37,989 nucleotides of DNA from Cytophagales bacterium (GCA_013298075.1 JAAFJG010000045.1:1-37989), one strand, 5' to 3'. Positions 9,365 through 18,199 are shown, counted from the stretch's first letter. The notes: generated from the sequence alone by a model not told the origin. Program-made: numbers and translations.

Positions 9365-9485
9365 AGTATTTTTTAAATGAAAGAGATTTTAGCACACAGA
9401 TAACACGGATTTAGCGGATTAATACGGATTTTTCTCGAATTTTTAATGATTTTTGTCAATTTTTGGCTACCATTTAAAAAACTCT
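9365..9485. mobile_element. Repeat element E, copy 1
   Basis: The 121-bp element is bounded by inverted repeats AGTATTTTTTAAATG and CATTTAAAAAACTCT. Its core contains AGCACACAGATAACACGGAT and a GCGGATTAATACGGATTTTT stretch. Near-identical copies lie at 21578-21709 (same orientation) and 22061-22190 (inverted); core fragments are at 12949-12980 and 35432-35500. I recall similar 'cacggatttagcggatt' sequences as frequent intergenic repeats in Bacteroidota genomes. The rest of 9486-9582 shows no feature. Confidence 0.8.
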
Positions 9486-9582
9486 ATTATCATAAATTCT
9501 TCGTTTCTTTGCCATTTTTTGTTCCTTTTTATATCAAAATTTATCGTTTTAATGATTTTTTTCACCAACTTTATTTTCAAAA

Positions 9583-9634
9583 AAATCCCCATTAAGTTAA
9601 TAAAACCTCTTTTATCAATCTAATGGGGATTTTT
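9583..9634 (-). terminator. Intrinsic terminator of the NYN-CSD gene
   Basis: The arms AAATCCCCATTA and TAATGGGGATTT form a strong stem with a roughly 25-nt loop, followed on the minus strand by a T-rich run. It lies about 20 bp after the stop at 9655. Confidence 0.75.
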
Positions 9635-9654
9635 TAAATATAACTAAAATTTAT

Positions 9655-10866
9655 TTAATGCTGCACTCCATTTTCCAAAACAACTCCATTATTATAAACA
9701 GGAGTAGGAATTTGTGTTGGAGTATTATTTTGAATAGGCGTAATATCTTGAACTATATGATTAGCAAATGGGTCAGCAGGACGCATCACATCATAAGCTA
9801 CGTCATCGCCTTTTTCACCTCTTTTTATTTTAAATTCAATCGAATCACCTTCTTTCAAATCGTTAAAATCACAATTTGATAAATTACGCCAATGAAAAAA
9901 TAAATTATTAGGCGGATAAGTAATAAATCCATATCCATTTTTCAAACTATGCACACTACTTCTAATCACAGTCCCATGCTCATGTCCATTCACACTAAAA
10001 CCCGTATTAGGCAATGGAATAGGCACAATTTCATTTTTTACAAAACCATTATTTACATGATTAGTAACGCCATTTGTATTGTTAGTAATAACATTTGTAT
10101 TAGTAGGAATAACATTTGTGGTCTGATTGAGGTGATTAACAGCCGTAGGAATGACCGAAATAGGAGTGTGAACTGGTTCTACTCGTGGGCGAGTGCTTTG
10201 ATATAATTCACGATGAACAAATAAATTATTGATGATAGGGTCGGTACGCATTACTTTATTATCTATAATTTCTTGCATCAAAATAGGATAAGTAACTTCT
10301 CTTAATAGTTCGATAGAAGTAGTTGTTTTTTTGAGTCGTCCTGTTCGGTCATCAGTGTATTCGAAGTCCCAAGCCAACACCATTACTCTAATTCCTAACG
10401 TATTTAGTTTTCTTATCAATGGCATATAATCACCATCAGAAGCAATCAAAACGACTATATTAAATTGTTTGTTGATAGATAATTCGTAAGATTCTAATGC
10501 TAACCAAACATCTATTCCTTTTTCTTCATATTTTCCATCTCTATTTCTTAATGGTAAATAGTGGGTAACTACCCCTTCATTCATCAAAATATCATCAAAA
10601 ATTCTTTCTGAGAGTAATTTATTTTGTTCATCTGCTTCATACGAACTTAATCTACCTCTAAAATAATGAGCATCTACTACTTGACACAATTTCATATCTG
10701 TATTTTCTGCTTTTGCGACTTCACGTCTAACAAATTCGTGCAATCCTGCAATACTTAATCTTGCTCTCCTCGGATGCTCATAGTTATAATAATTACTTAC
10801 GTGAAAAAAATAATTACCGTCATAAAATACACCTATGCGTGTAAGTCTGTTATCTGATATATTCAT
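9655..10866 (-). CDS. NYN (PIN-like) ribonuclease-type domain fused to a cold-shock domain
   Basis: The N-terminal part (about 8-200) is a NYN/LabA-like PIN-fold domain. Its expected acidic metal-binding residues are present: Asp16 in GVFYDGNYF, Asp119 in GIDVWLALE, and Asp144/Asp146 in ASDGDYMPL. These fit a metal-dependent RNA nuclease. A 90-residue Asn/Thr/Val-rich linker with NTNVITNNTNGVTN-like repeats follows. Residues about 299-362 form a cold-shock (OB-fold) domain with NGYGFITYP and LFFHWRNLS, corresponding to RNP1/RNP2-type RNA-binding motifs. A proline/asparagine-rich tail ends the 403 residues. The likely role is RNA binding and processing or decay in the cytoplasm; the target RNA is unknown. 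A promoter (10922-10953) and terminator (9583-9634) show it is transcribed alone. Confidence 0.88.
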   Translation of the reverse strand: MNISDNRLTRIGVFYDGNYFFHVSNYYNYEHPRRARLSIAGLHEFVRREVAKAENTDMKLCQVVDAHYFRGRLSSYEADEQNKLLSERIFDDILMNEGVVTHYLPLRNRDGKYEEKGIDVWLALESYELSINKQFNIVVLIASDGDYMPLIRKLNTLGIRVMVLAWDFEYTDDRTGRLKKTTTSIELLREVTYPILMQEIIDNKVMRTDPIINNLFVHRELYQSTRPRVEPVHTPISVIPTAVNHLNQTTNVIPTNTNVITNNTNGVTNHVNNGFVKNEIVPIPLPNTGFSVNGHEHGTVIRSSVHSLKNGYGFITYPPNNLFFHWRNLSNCDFNDLKEGDSIEFKIKRGEKGDDVAYDVMRPADPFANHIVQDITPIQNNTPTQIPTPVYNNGVVLENGVQH

Positions 10867-10921
10867 ATCTTTTTTTTAAATAAAAAAACTAATTAATAAA
10901 AAATTATACTTAAATTTGGCA

Positions 10922-10953
10922 TAAATTTAGCTTTAAAAATCTAATAAAGCAAA
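10922..10953 (-). promoter_or_regulatory. Promoter for the NYN-CSD gene
   Basis: On the minus strand, TTTG (10950-10953) is followed after 20 bp by TAAATTTA (10922-10929), one mismatch from TAnnTTTG. The start codon is 55 bp downstream. Confidence 0.45.
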
Positions 10954-11012
10954 TTTATAATCATTTTTTTTGTGAAATTGTGAAATTTATATTTTTTTGA
11001 AAATTTTACCAC

Positions 11013-11047
11013 AAAATCCGTAAGCCTTTTTAAAACGTTACGGATTT
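11013..11047. terminator. Intrinsic terminator downstream of glnS
   Basis: AAAATCCGTAA pairs with TTACGGATTTT across a 12-nt loop. The T run is stronger on the plus strand, but the position 15 bp after the glnS stop points to termination of glnS on the minus strand. Confidence 0.55.
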
Positions 11048-11062
11048 TTTGTTTTAAATCTT

Positions 11063-12748
11063 TTATTTTTTTTGCTCTTTTGCCCAAGCATCTTTCAAAG
11101 TAACGGTTCTGTTAAATACCAAATTATTTTCTGTACTTTCTGTATCTACACAAAAATAACCTAATCTTTGAAACTGATATTTTTCGCCTACTTTTGCATT
11201 TTTTAAAGAAGGTTCTAACTTACAATTTTTCACAATTTCTAATGAATTTGGATTAATAAATTCTTTAAAACCTTTGTCCTCGTGTGCGTCAGGCGACTCG
11301 TCTGTGAACAATCTATCATACAAACGCACTTCTGCATCGATGGCTTGATTTGCCTCTACAAAATGAATCACGCCTTTTACTTTTAAACCACTTGTATCTT
11401 GTCCGCTTTTTGAATTTTCAAAATATTCGCAATGCAAAGCCGTGATTTCTCCTTGCTCATTTTTGACAACCGATTTACATTCGATAATATAAGCCGCTTT
11501 CAAACGTACCATTCCACCTACGCTCAATCTAAAATATCCTTTGGGCGCAACTTCTAAAAAATCATCTTGCTCAATAAAAATTTCTCGACTAAATGGAATA
11601 GTTCGCGTACCAGAATTTTCGTCTTCGGGATTATTTTCAATCACTAAATCTTCGTTTTTTGCTTCGGGATAATTGGTAATAATTACTTTTAAAGGATTTA
11701 AAACGCCCATCACACGCGTAGTAATTTTATTCAAATGTTCTCTAACACTAAATTCTAATAATGAAACATCAATCACATTATCACGTTTGGCAATGCCAAT
11801 TCGAGTCGCAAAATTACGAATAGATTCAGGCGTATAACCTCTACGACGTAACCCTGAAATAGTTGGCATTCGTGGATCGTCCCAAGATTCGACTATTTTT
11901 TCATTGACTAATTGCAATAATTTTCGTTTGCTCATCACTGTATAATTCAGATTTAAGCGAGCAAATTCGATTTGTTGTGGGCGATAAATTCCCAAAGTTT
12001 CTAAAATCCAATCATACAAAGGTCGATGCACTTCAAATTCCAAAGTACAAACCGAATGGGTAATATTTTCTATCGAATCAGAAATACAATGGGCAAAATC
12101 ATACATTGGATAAATACACCATTTGTCGCCTGTGCGATGATGTGTGGCTTTTTTGATACGATACAAAACGGGGTCACGCATGTGCATATTGCTCGAAGCC
12201 ATATCAATTTTTGCTCTCAATGCTTTTGTTCCTTCCTCAAATTCGCCATTTTTCATTCTTTCGAATAAATCCAAATTTTCTGCGATAGTTCTATTTCTGT
12301 AAGGACTTTCGATGCCTGCTTTGGTTGGGTTTCCTTTCGTGCTTGCCATTTGTTCAGATGTTTGGTCATCGATATAAGCCTTATCATTTTTGATAAGTTG
12401 GCAAGCATATTCATAAATTTTATCAAAATAATCAGAGGCAAAAAACATTCTATCTTCCCAAGAAAATCCGAGCCATTTTACGTCATTTTGAATAGATTTG
12501 ACGTATTCAACTTCTTCTTTTTCAGGGTTTGTGTCATCAAAACGAAGATTAGTTAGTCCGTTATATTTTTGTGATAAACCAAAATTTAAGCAAATTGACT
12601 TTGCATGTCCAATATGCAAATATCCGTTGGGTTCGGGTGGAAATCGTGTGTGAACTTTTTGGTTATATTTTCCCGTTTTGTTATGTTCTTCGATAATTTG
12701 CTCAATAAAATTAAGCGATTCTTTTGTTTCTTTGTTTTCTGTACTCAT
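11063..12748 (-). CDS. glnS: Glutaminyl-tRNA synthetase
   Basis: The 561-residue protein charges tRNA(Gln) with glutamine using ATP in the cytoplasm. It is a class I enzyme: the HIGH motif is at 45-48 within PPEPNGYLHIGHAKS, and the KMSKS motif appears as VMSKR at 271-275. Between them are the family signatures LRFDDTNPEKEE (about 68-79), RDPVLYRIKKATHHRTG (about 191-207), YPMYDFAH and the TLEFEVHRPLYDW segment. The anticodon-binding beta barrels follow, ending with FNRTVTLKDAWAK. The length matches the family (E. coli about 554). It is transcribed alone, with a -7 element at 12779-12786 and a hairpin downstream. Confidence 0.97.
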   Translation of the reverse strand: MSTENKETKESLNFIEQIIEEHNKTGKYNQKVHTRFPPEPNGYLHIGHAKSICLNFGLSQKYNGLTNLRFDDTNPEKEEVEYVKSIQNDVKWLGFSWEDRMFFASDYFDKIYEYACQLIKNDKAYIDDQTSEQMASTKGNPTKAGIESPYRNRTIAENLDLFERMKNGEFEEGTKALRAKIDMASSNMHMRDPVLYRIKKATHHRTGDKWCIYPMYDFAHCISDSIENITHSVCTLEFEVHRPLYDWILETLGIYRPQQIEFARLNLNYTVMSKRKLLQLVNEKIVESWDDPRMPTISGLRRRGYTPESIRNFATRIGIAKRDNVIDVSLLEFSVREHLNKITTRVMGVLNPLKVIITNYPEAKNEDLVIENNPEDENSGTRTIPFSREIFIEQDDFLEVAPKGYFRLSVGGMVRLKAAYIIECKSVVKNEQGEITALHCEYFENSKSGQDTSGLKVKGVIHFVEANQAIDAEVRLYDRLFTDESPDAHEDKGFKEFINPNSLEIVKNCKLEPSLKNAKVGEKYQFQRLGYFCVDTESTENNLVFNRTVTLKDAWAKEQKK

Positions 12749-12778
12749 TGCTCAATAACTATATTTATTATTTTTTTG

Positions 12779-12786
12779 CAAATATA
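12779..12786 (-). promoter_or_regulatory. -7 element for glnS
   Basis: TATATTTG on the minus strand is an exact TAnnTTTG match, 31 bp before the glnS ATG. No clear TTTG was seen at -33. Confidence 0.45.
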
Positions 12787-12878
12787 ATTATTTTTGAATA
12801 AAAAAGATGTTATTTTTTTTATTTTTTATAAATGTCTTTTTATTTCGATATAAAAATAAGGAAAATCAAAATACTTTT

Positions 12879-12980
12879 TTTGAATTGCCTCTAAATTTAT
12901 CTGAATTGCCTCCAGATTTATCTGGAGGATTTAAAATGACAAAAATTTTAGCACACGGATAACGCGGATTAAGCGGATTT
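12879..12980. repeat. Palindromic 21-bp unit (two copies) and element E core fragment
   Basis: Two tandem 21-bp units of the TGAATTGCCTCCAGATTTATC type (the first degenerate) end in the perfect palindrome CCTCCAGATTTATCTGGAGG at 12909-12928. Next, 12949-12980 repeats the AGCACACGGATAACGCGGAT core of element E without its ends. The hairpin could act as a transcription terminator for the histidine kinase gene that ends at 13004. Confidence 0.75.
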
Positions 12981-13003
12981 TTTACGACTTATAATTTTTT
13001 TAT

Positions 13004-15928
13004 TTATAGTTCTTTGATAGGTAATATTATCGAAAACGTACTTCCTTGTCCTTTCACACTTTTTACTTTAATATCACCTTCTAATAATTTAATATATTTT
13101 TTAGAAATAGACAATCCAATTCCTGCTCCTTCGTGTGTACGTTTGTAGCCTGAACTTTCCTGCTCAAATGAGTTATAAATTTTTGATAAATACTCTTTAG
13201 AGATTCCGACTCCTGTATCTTCTACCTCTACTACAATTTGATTATTGATTATTTTTGTTGTGATAATAATATGTCCTTTGTGTGTAAATTTAATAGCATT
13301 TCCAATAATATTATGAAAAATTTGTGTGAGCATAGTTTCATCAGCCCAACAAAATAAAGCGTTAGGCATATTATTATATTCTATCGTGAGATTTTTATGT
13401 TGCGCAGAAATTTGTAAAGGTGGCAATAATTGGTCTAATAAATTAGTAATAGATATTTTTTGTAAACTATTCGCTATTCCTTCTGCTTCTAATCTTGATA
13501 AAGCCAAAATATCTTCAATAGTTTTGAGCAATCTCCAACCGCTTTGAATTTGCATTTCTAATAAATTTTTGACTTCTTGCAAATCATCTTCCTTTCTCAT
13601 TACTTGTGCCAATCCTAAAATTCCGTTCAAAGGTGTTCTTATTTCGTGAGACATATTAGCCAAAAAACTTGTTTTGATTCGGTTCATTTCCTCTGCTTTA
13701 TGTTTGGCAATTTCTAATTCTTGTTGTTTCTCTTTTAATTCAGTAATATCATCTTCCAAAGCAATAAATCGAATTAAATTATTTTCAGCATCAAATATAG
13801 GTTCGATATTTAGTTTTATCCAATATTTTTTTCCTGTTTTTGAATAATTGATGATTTCTACTTGCACAGATTTTTTTTGATTGAGTTCTTTTCTCAAAAA
13901 AAGGATTGTATCTTTATTTGTTTCATCTCCTTGTAAAAAACTAGGACTTTTACCTACAATTTCTTCTAATGAATATTCTGATAATTTCAAAAAAGCGTCA
14001 TTTACCCAAACTATTTTTCTATTTTGGTCGGTTATTAACACTAAATTACTCGTTTTTTGTGTCACCATAGCCAATTCAGCTATTTTTCTATTATTCATCT
14101 CACTTTCAGTAATATCCAACATAGAAACACTTACTGCATAAAACCCACTATAACTATCATAGACAGGAAAAAATACAATTTTCCAGATATATTCTATTTC
14201 ATATTTATTAGGATAATGATAAATAAATTCGTGTGCTTTCCCTTCTTTTACCTCTTCAAAAACTTTATCAAATACATTTATTTGAGATTTTTTAATATAA
14301 TTTTTGATATAAATATTATTTTCAAGTTTTTGATGAAATATTTTTTCAAATAAATTAGACGCACTTTTATTATATCCAATTAAGTTTTTATCTTTATTTA
14401 ATAAAAAATTAGGGTGGATACTACTATCATACATCCATTTTAATTTTTGGTCAGTTTCGTTAAATTTTTTAAATAAATCAGCCAATTCATCGTTCATTTT
14501 TTTAATTTTTTGGCTGCTTACATATAATACGTGTACAATTTCGTTATGAAGTTGTTTGGCAATATCTAATTCATATTTTTCCCAAGCAATAGATTCATTA
14601 TTTATATATTCATTCCATATACTTGGTTTTTTTTCTTCATTATATCCTATGTAATTGGTAGGTGTTTTATTCTCTTTTCTAAACCAAATTAAATATTCTT
14701 TTTGTATTTTTGAAATTTCTATCACTAATATTCCTGCACATTTATCAACATAAGGCAATAAAGATGGAAAAGAATTGTAAGCAGTATCCGTAGCAAAAAT
14801 ATTTTTTATGGAATTATTACTCAATTCATCTGTTAATTGTTTTAAAACATCAATAGATAAATGATTATTGATAAAATTCCATTTTTTATCATAAAAACAA
14901 ACAAAACTATCTGCATTAAATAAATCTAAGGCGTTTTGTTTATGATTGATTAAAGATTCTATAATATCAAAATTAGTTAATAAATTATTTTTAATATTTG
15001 TCAAAATAAATTCTTTTTTGATAAATTCTTTGGTTTGATATTCATTCTCTAAAATATCAATCATATCTCCGAAAGTTTGTGAAATTACTTCTATCATTTT
15101 TCTTATCTCTGTTCCAACATATTTTCTTTCTTCTAAATGATGACACAAAATATTCCCCCATAATTTACCTTTTACATAAATACTGCTCGTAAAAATAGAT
15201 TTAACGCCCAAATAATTTAATAAATCAATCATTTCATTGTTCGTTTCGCATAAAACTGTCCACGAAATATCAGCAAAAAATTCATCATTCACTCTAAATA
15301 TAGGTACGCCAATTCCTTCTACATTTTCTACCAAACGTATTTTATTTTGATATAATATTTCTGTAATTTGTTTTCTATAAGGAGTCAATAAATAAGTATG
15401 GTTTAATAAACTTGGAATAGTATCATTTTTTCTTACTTCTGTGAGAATATTTCCATTCAAATCATTTTTATATTTCAATAACATTACTCTGTCATATTGT
15501 AACCATTTTTGAATATCTTTGACGATATTATTGAGTAAAACGTCTAAATCTTTGATATGTTTTGAAGATTTTATAATACCACTCGCAATATCAAAAGCCT
15601 TTATTTTTTGTTCAGGCATTGATGAATATTCTAATTCAAAAATATAATATTTTTTTTGAGATAAAATCCGAGTAGAAATATTAATAGTTCCTTTCGATAA
15701 AAGCCAAGTAACTTCTTTATAATCTAACAAAATTGGAAAAATATCGGTGGAAAATAAATCGAAACAATTAGGTAAATATTTTTTTATATTTTCACCTAAT
15801 ATTTTTTCTTTCCCCTCAAACAAATATAACTCAATATTTCCACTTACACACTCAATCAGACCCGTTTCTGACTGGACAATCAAAAGAGCCCCAAAAGATT
15901 GAATGTGTATAGGAAGTTTGTACATCAT
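13004..15928 (-). CDS. Histidine kinase with phytochrome-like but degenerate photosensory module
   Basis: The 974-residue protein begins with a PAS-2-like segment (PIHIQSFGALLIV, 6-18). A phytochrome-type GAF domain follows (IQKWLQYDRVMLLKY, and FTSSIYVKGKLWGNILCHH), then a PHY-like region to about 470. Two PAS domains come next (about 500-630 and 635-745), the second with GKSPSFLQGDETN. A HisKA domain (phospho-acceptor His761 in MSHEIRTPLNG) and a HATPase domain (N-box Asn877, DTGVGIS, GAGIGLSISK) complete a membrane-free kinase. There is no receiver domain. The N-terminal Cys used by bacteriophytochromes to bind bilin is absent, and the PASDIP motif is replaced around HTYLLTPYRKQ. The second PAS has Pro where LOV domains have the photoactive Cys. 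It therefore probably senses something other than light, or binds a chromophore non-covalently. No cognate regulator is adjacent. Confidence 0.88.
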   Translation of the reverse strand: MMYKLPIHIQSFGALLIVQSETGLIECVSGNIELYLFEGKEKILGENIKKYLPNCFDLFSTDIFPILLDYKEVTWLLSKGTINISTRILSQKKYYIFELEYSSMPEQKIKAFDIASGIIKSSKHIKDLDVLLNNIVKDIQKWLQYDRVMLLKYKNDLNGNILTEVRKNDTIPSLLNHTYLLTPYRKQITEILYQNKIRLVENVEGIGVPIFRVNDEFFADISWTVLCETNNEMIDLLNYLGVKSIFTSSIYVKGKLWGNILCHHLEERKYVGTEIRKMIEVISQTFGDMIDILENEYQTKEFIKKEFILTNIKNNLLTNFDIIESLINHKQNALDLFNADSFVCFYDKKWNFINNHLSIDVLKQLTDELSNNSIKNIFATDTAYNSFPSLLPYVDKCAGILVIEISKIQKEYLIWFRKENKTPTNYIGYNEEKKPSIWNEYINNESIAWEKYELDIAKQLHNEIVHVLYVSSQKIKKMNDELADLFKKFNETDQKLKWMYDSSIHPNFLLNKDKNLIGYNKSASNLFEKIFHQKLENNIYIKNYIKKSQINVFDKVFEEVKEGKAHEFIYHYPNKYEIEYIWKIVFFPVYDSYSGFYAVSVSMLDITESEMNNRKIAELAMVTQKTSNLVLITDQNRKIVWVNDAFLKLSEYSLEEIVGKSPSFLQGDETNKDTILFLRKELNQKKSVQVEIINYSKTGKKYWIKLNIEPIFDAENNLIRFIALEDDITELKEKQQELEIAKHKAEEMNRIKTSFLANMSHEIRTPLNGILGLAQVMRKEDDLQEVKNLLEMQIQSGWRLLKTIEDILALSRLEAEGIANSLQKISITNLLDQLLPPLQISAQHKNLTIEYNNMPNALFCWADETMLTQIFHNIIGNAIKFTHKGHIIITTKIINNQIVVEVEDTGVGISKEYLSKIYNSFEQESSGYKRTHEGAGIGLSISKKYIKLLEGDIKVKSVKGQGSTFSIILPIKEL

Positions 15929-15982
15929 TTAAAAAAAGTAAAAAAAAATCGAGCTGGTTTTGTAGCAAAGGTTGTGTTATTA

Positions 15983-16145
15983 GGGAGCATCTAAAAAATA
16001 AATTACCCACTCAAAAAAACTTATTTTTAGTTCCCTCACCGCTGGGGAGGGTTAGGGTGGGGCTTTTTGCAAAATTATGCCCCACCCCAGCCCTCCCCAA
16101 AGGTGAGGGAGTTTTTTTTAGGTATATTATTTTTTATTTAGTCCC
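15983..16145. mobile_element. MITE-like element A, copy 1
   Basis: This 163-bp element begins GGGAGCATCTAAAAAATAA and ends with a counterpart ATTATTTTTTATTTAGTCCC, with TTA directly repeated outside both ends (15980-15982 and 16146-16148). Inside, GGGGAGGGTTAGGGTGGGG and CCCCACCCCAGCCCTCCCC form a long, unusually GC-rich imperfect hairpin. It codes for nothing. It lies just upstream of the kinase start and may influence that promoter. Confidence 0.85.
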
Positions 16146-16195
16146 TTATTTATCATGCAAAGTTAGATTTTTTTGTTTTATTTGTATATTAAATA

Positions 16196-16220
16196 TCGAT
16201 AAAAATACTATTTTTGTCGA
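16196..16220. promoter_or_regulatory. Short hairpin upstream of the 405-residue gene
   Basis: TCGATAAAAAT and ATTTTTGTCGA form an 11-bp stem with one mismatch and a 3-nt loop. TATCGATAAAAAT recurs at about 16234-16248. The pair could be an operator, but no known binding site is recognised. The rest of 16249-16399 is AT-rich with no clear promoter. Confidence 0.3.
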
Positions 16221-16399
16221 CATAATACACTTTTATATCGATAAAAATTATTTTATTTTATAAAATAATTGTAAATCTATACACAAATAAACTTTGTATG
16301 TTTTTATGTTTTATAAAAATATAATTTCAATATATACATTAAAAAAACTTTTTTTCGTTTCATGTCAAATACATTTTATTAAAAAATCTACTTAAAATT

Positions 16400-17617
16400 A
16401 TGAAAAAATTACTATTTTTTGCTTTGTTGTTATATACAAGCATACATCATGACACATACGCAACGTCTCCGCCTGCAAATCTTTACGAACAATTGTGCAA
16501 AGTAAATCAAGAATGGTATCAATACAAAGAAATTGCCAAAAAAAATAATTATATCAATATGAAAATCATTGAAAACGAACAGGATCTGTTGGTTTTTCAT
16601 ATAAAAGCCTTAGAAATGATATTTAAAAAACGAAATCTAACCAATTTATCGCCCACACAATTATTAAATCGCAAAAAAAATTTAAAAGTGTTGAATGAAT
16701 ATTGGAACAGACATGATTGTCCAATCAATTATGATTTATCGTATCGAAATCCTGTTTTTATTGATAGAGAAGGACGTTATTGTGCAGTGGGTTATTTGAT
16801 GCTTAAAAGTGGTAAAGAAATTTTTTGTAAAAATGTGCAAAAAAATAATAATTTGATTTATATCAGAGAGATTAAAAATGATGAATTTACAGAATGGCAA
16901 CAACAAAGCGGACTTTCTATAGATGAATTGGCTTGGATTCAGCCCGGATATTCGCCTTATGTGAGATTGGTAGGCTACGGAAAATTTGATAAAAAAGGAA
17001 AACCTATTTATCTACCACAAAGTCAAGCAAATCTATATTATAATATGGAAAAAGATACTGAAAATATTATGAGTACAATTTTTTTTCAAAATCGTATTGA
17101 TGTTGTTGCTCAACTAAAAAAATTAAATTACAAAGGAAAACAACCTAATTGGGAAATATTTACTCAAGAATCAGGTACAAAAAGAATTACAGCCGTTACG
17201 GTTTTTAAAGAGGACATTTATATAGGAGTAGATTCTGTGTATTATAATCATGTGAATGATACTACTATAATTACTACTCAATATTCTGTTATTCTAAAAT
17301 ATACTCAAAAAGGTGAATGGGAAACGGCTTTAGATTTGAAAGGCAAACATAGAGTTTATAAATTGAAAAATTTTAACGGTAATTTATTGGCGTATGGCGG
17401 TTATGTGGAACACGATAAAATTACTTATAAAGCTCGCTATGAATCTTTTTTAGGTGAATATGACGGAAAAAAATGGAAAATTGATGATAAAAATTATCAA
17501 GGAATTATTTTTAAAATCATTGCATCGAAAGGAAAAATAAATTATATTGCTACTACGGTCAATGAACTTGATTTTATGAATCCTGATGGTACACTTATAA
17601 AACAAGACGAGCAGTAA
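16400..17617 (+). CDS. Secreted protein of unknown function
   Basis: The 405-residue protein has a short signal peptide (about 1-21, ...DTYA-TS). The region 115-185 carries a pattern I recognise from Bacteroidota exported proteins but cannot name: RNPVFIDREGRYCAVGYLM, then WQQQSGLSIDELAWIQPGY. Cys128 with Cys107 or Cys143 might form a disulfide. The C-terminal half (about 200-400) is beta-rich with repeating 'KYTQKGEWETALDLKG' and 'GEYDGKKWKIDD' blades, like a propeller. There is no type IX secretion CTD. It probably acts in the periplasm or at the surface. It is transcribed alone and converges with a lipoprotein gene. Confidence 0.75.
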   Translation: MKKLLFFALLLYTSIHHDTYATSPPANLYEQLCKVNQEWYQYKEIAKKNNYINMKIIENEQDLLVFHIKALEMIFKKRNLTNLSPTQLLNRKKNLKVLNEYWNRHDCPINYDLSYRNPVFIDREGRYCAVGYLMLKSGKEIFCKNVQKNNNLIYIREIKNDEFTEWQQQSGLSIDELAWIQPGYSPYVRLVGYGKFDKKGKPIYLPQSQANLYYNMEKDTENIMSTIFFQNRIDVVAQLKKLNYKGKQPNWEIFTQESGTKRITAVTVFKEDIYIGVDSVYYNHVNDTTIITTQYSVILKYTQKGEWETALDLKGKHRVYKLKNFNGNLLAYGGYVEHDKITYKARYESFLGEYDGKKWKIDDKNYQGIIFKIIASKGKINYIATTVNELDFMNPDGTLIKQDEQ

Positions 17618-17660
17618 GATTTCTTTATTCTTATTTTAAAAATAATTTTTTGAATTTTAT

Positions 17661-17689
17661 CTTGAATTGCCTCCAGATTTATCTGGAGG
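17661..17689. repeat. Palindromic repeat between convergent genes
   Basis: One 21-bp-type unit with the perfect palindrome at 17670-17689 (CCTCCAGATTTATCTGGAGG), followed by TTTTATT. It lies between the stops of two convergent genes and could serve as their terminator. Confidence 0.7.
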
Positions 17690-17719
17690 TTTTATTAAAA
17701 TCTTTGTCATATTTTTTTA

Positions 17720-18190
17720 CTATTTATATTGTAATCCGTTCGCAGCATCAGGAAATTGTTGTATAAAATTTAAAATTTCAATTCCTTCTTTTTCTATTTT
17801 TCTGAGATATTTTTTTTGATTGAATTGACAATGAAAATAAAATTCATTTTTTTGTATCAAAATATCACCTTCTAATAAATCTACTTTTACATTCATTCTT
17901 TTAAAAATAATTGTACCAATTTTTTTTAGATTTTTTATATTTATGTTCGAATTTTGAATTGCTAAACTATTGACAAAATTTCTTCGATGATGTTTATCTT
18001 TCAATAAAATTTTTAAAGGTTGTTTTGATTTTTTATTTTCTTCATAATTACTATCATTTTCATTTTCTTTGTACTCGTCAAAAATAAATTGTATGCTATC
18101 AAGACCTGCTACTTCTTGTCTTATATCTAAAGAAGAACGACAAGCAGCAAAAATTGATAACATACAAAATAAAATAAGAATCCGTTTCAT
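17720..18190 (-). CDS. Small lipoprotein of unknown function
   Basis: The 156-residue protein has a lipoprotein signal peptide with lipobox FAAC (Cys17), so it is anchored to a membrane, probably the outer one. The mature part is charged (KENENDSNYEENKKSK, about 41-56) and contains a beta-rich C-terminal domain ending in ILNFIQQFPDA. I do not recognise a family. The start lies only 9 bp after the stop of the upstream PspC gene, which implies a shared transcript and perhaps a linked envelope function. Confidence 0.75.
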   Translation of the reverse strand: MKRILILFCMLSIFAACRSSLDIRQEVAGLDSIQFIFDEYKENENDSNYEENKKSKQPLKILLKDKHHRRNFVNSLAIQNSNINIKNLKKIGTIIFKRMNVKVDLLEGDILIQKNEFYFHCQFNQKKYLRKIEKEGIEILNFIQQFPDAANGLQYK

Positions 18191-18199
18191 TTTTTTTGA

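Noticed and set aside
16057-16263. Plus-strand frame of 68 codons before the 405-residue gene
   Set aside because: Its first half is the GC-rich hairpin of element A1 and the remainder is AT-rich low-complexity sequence.
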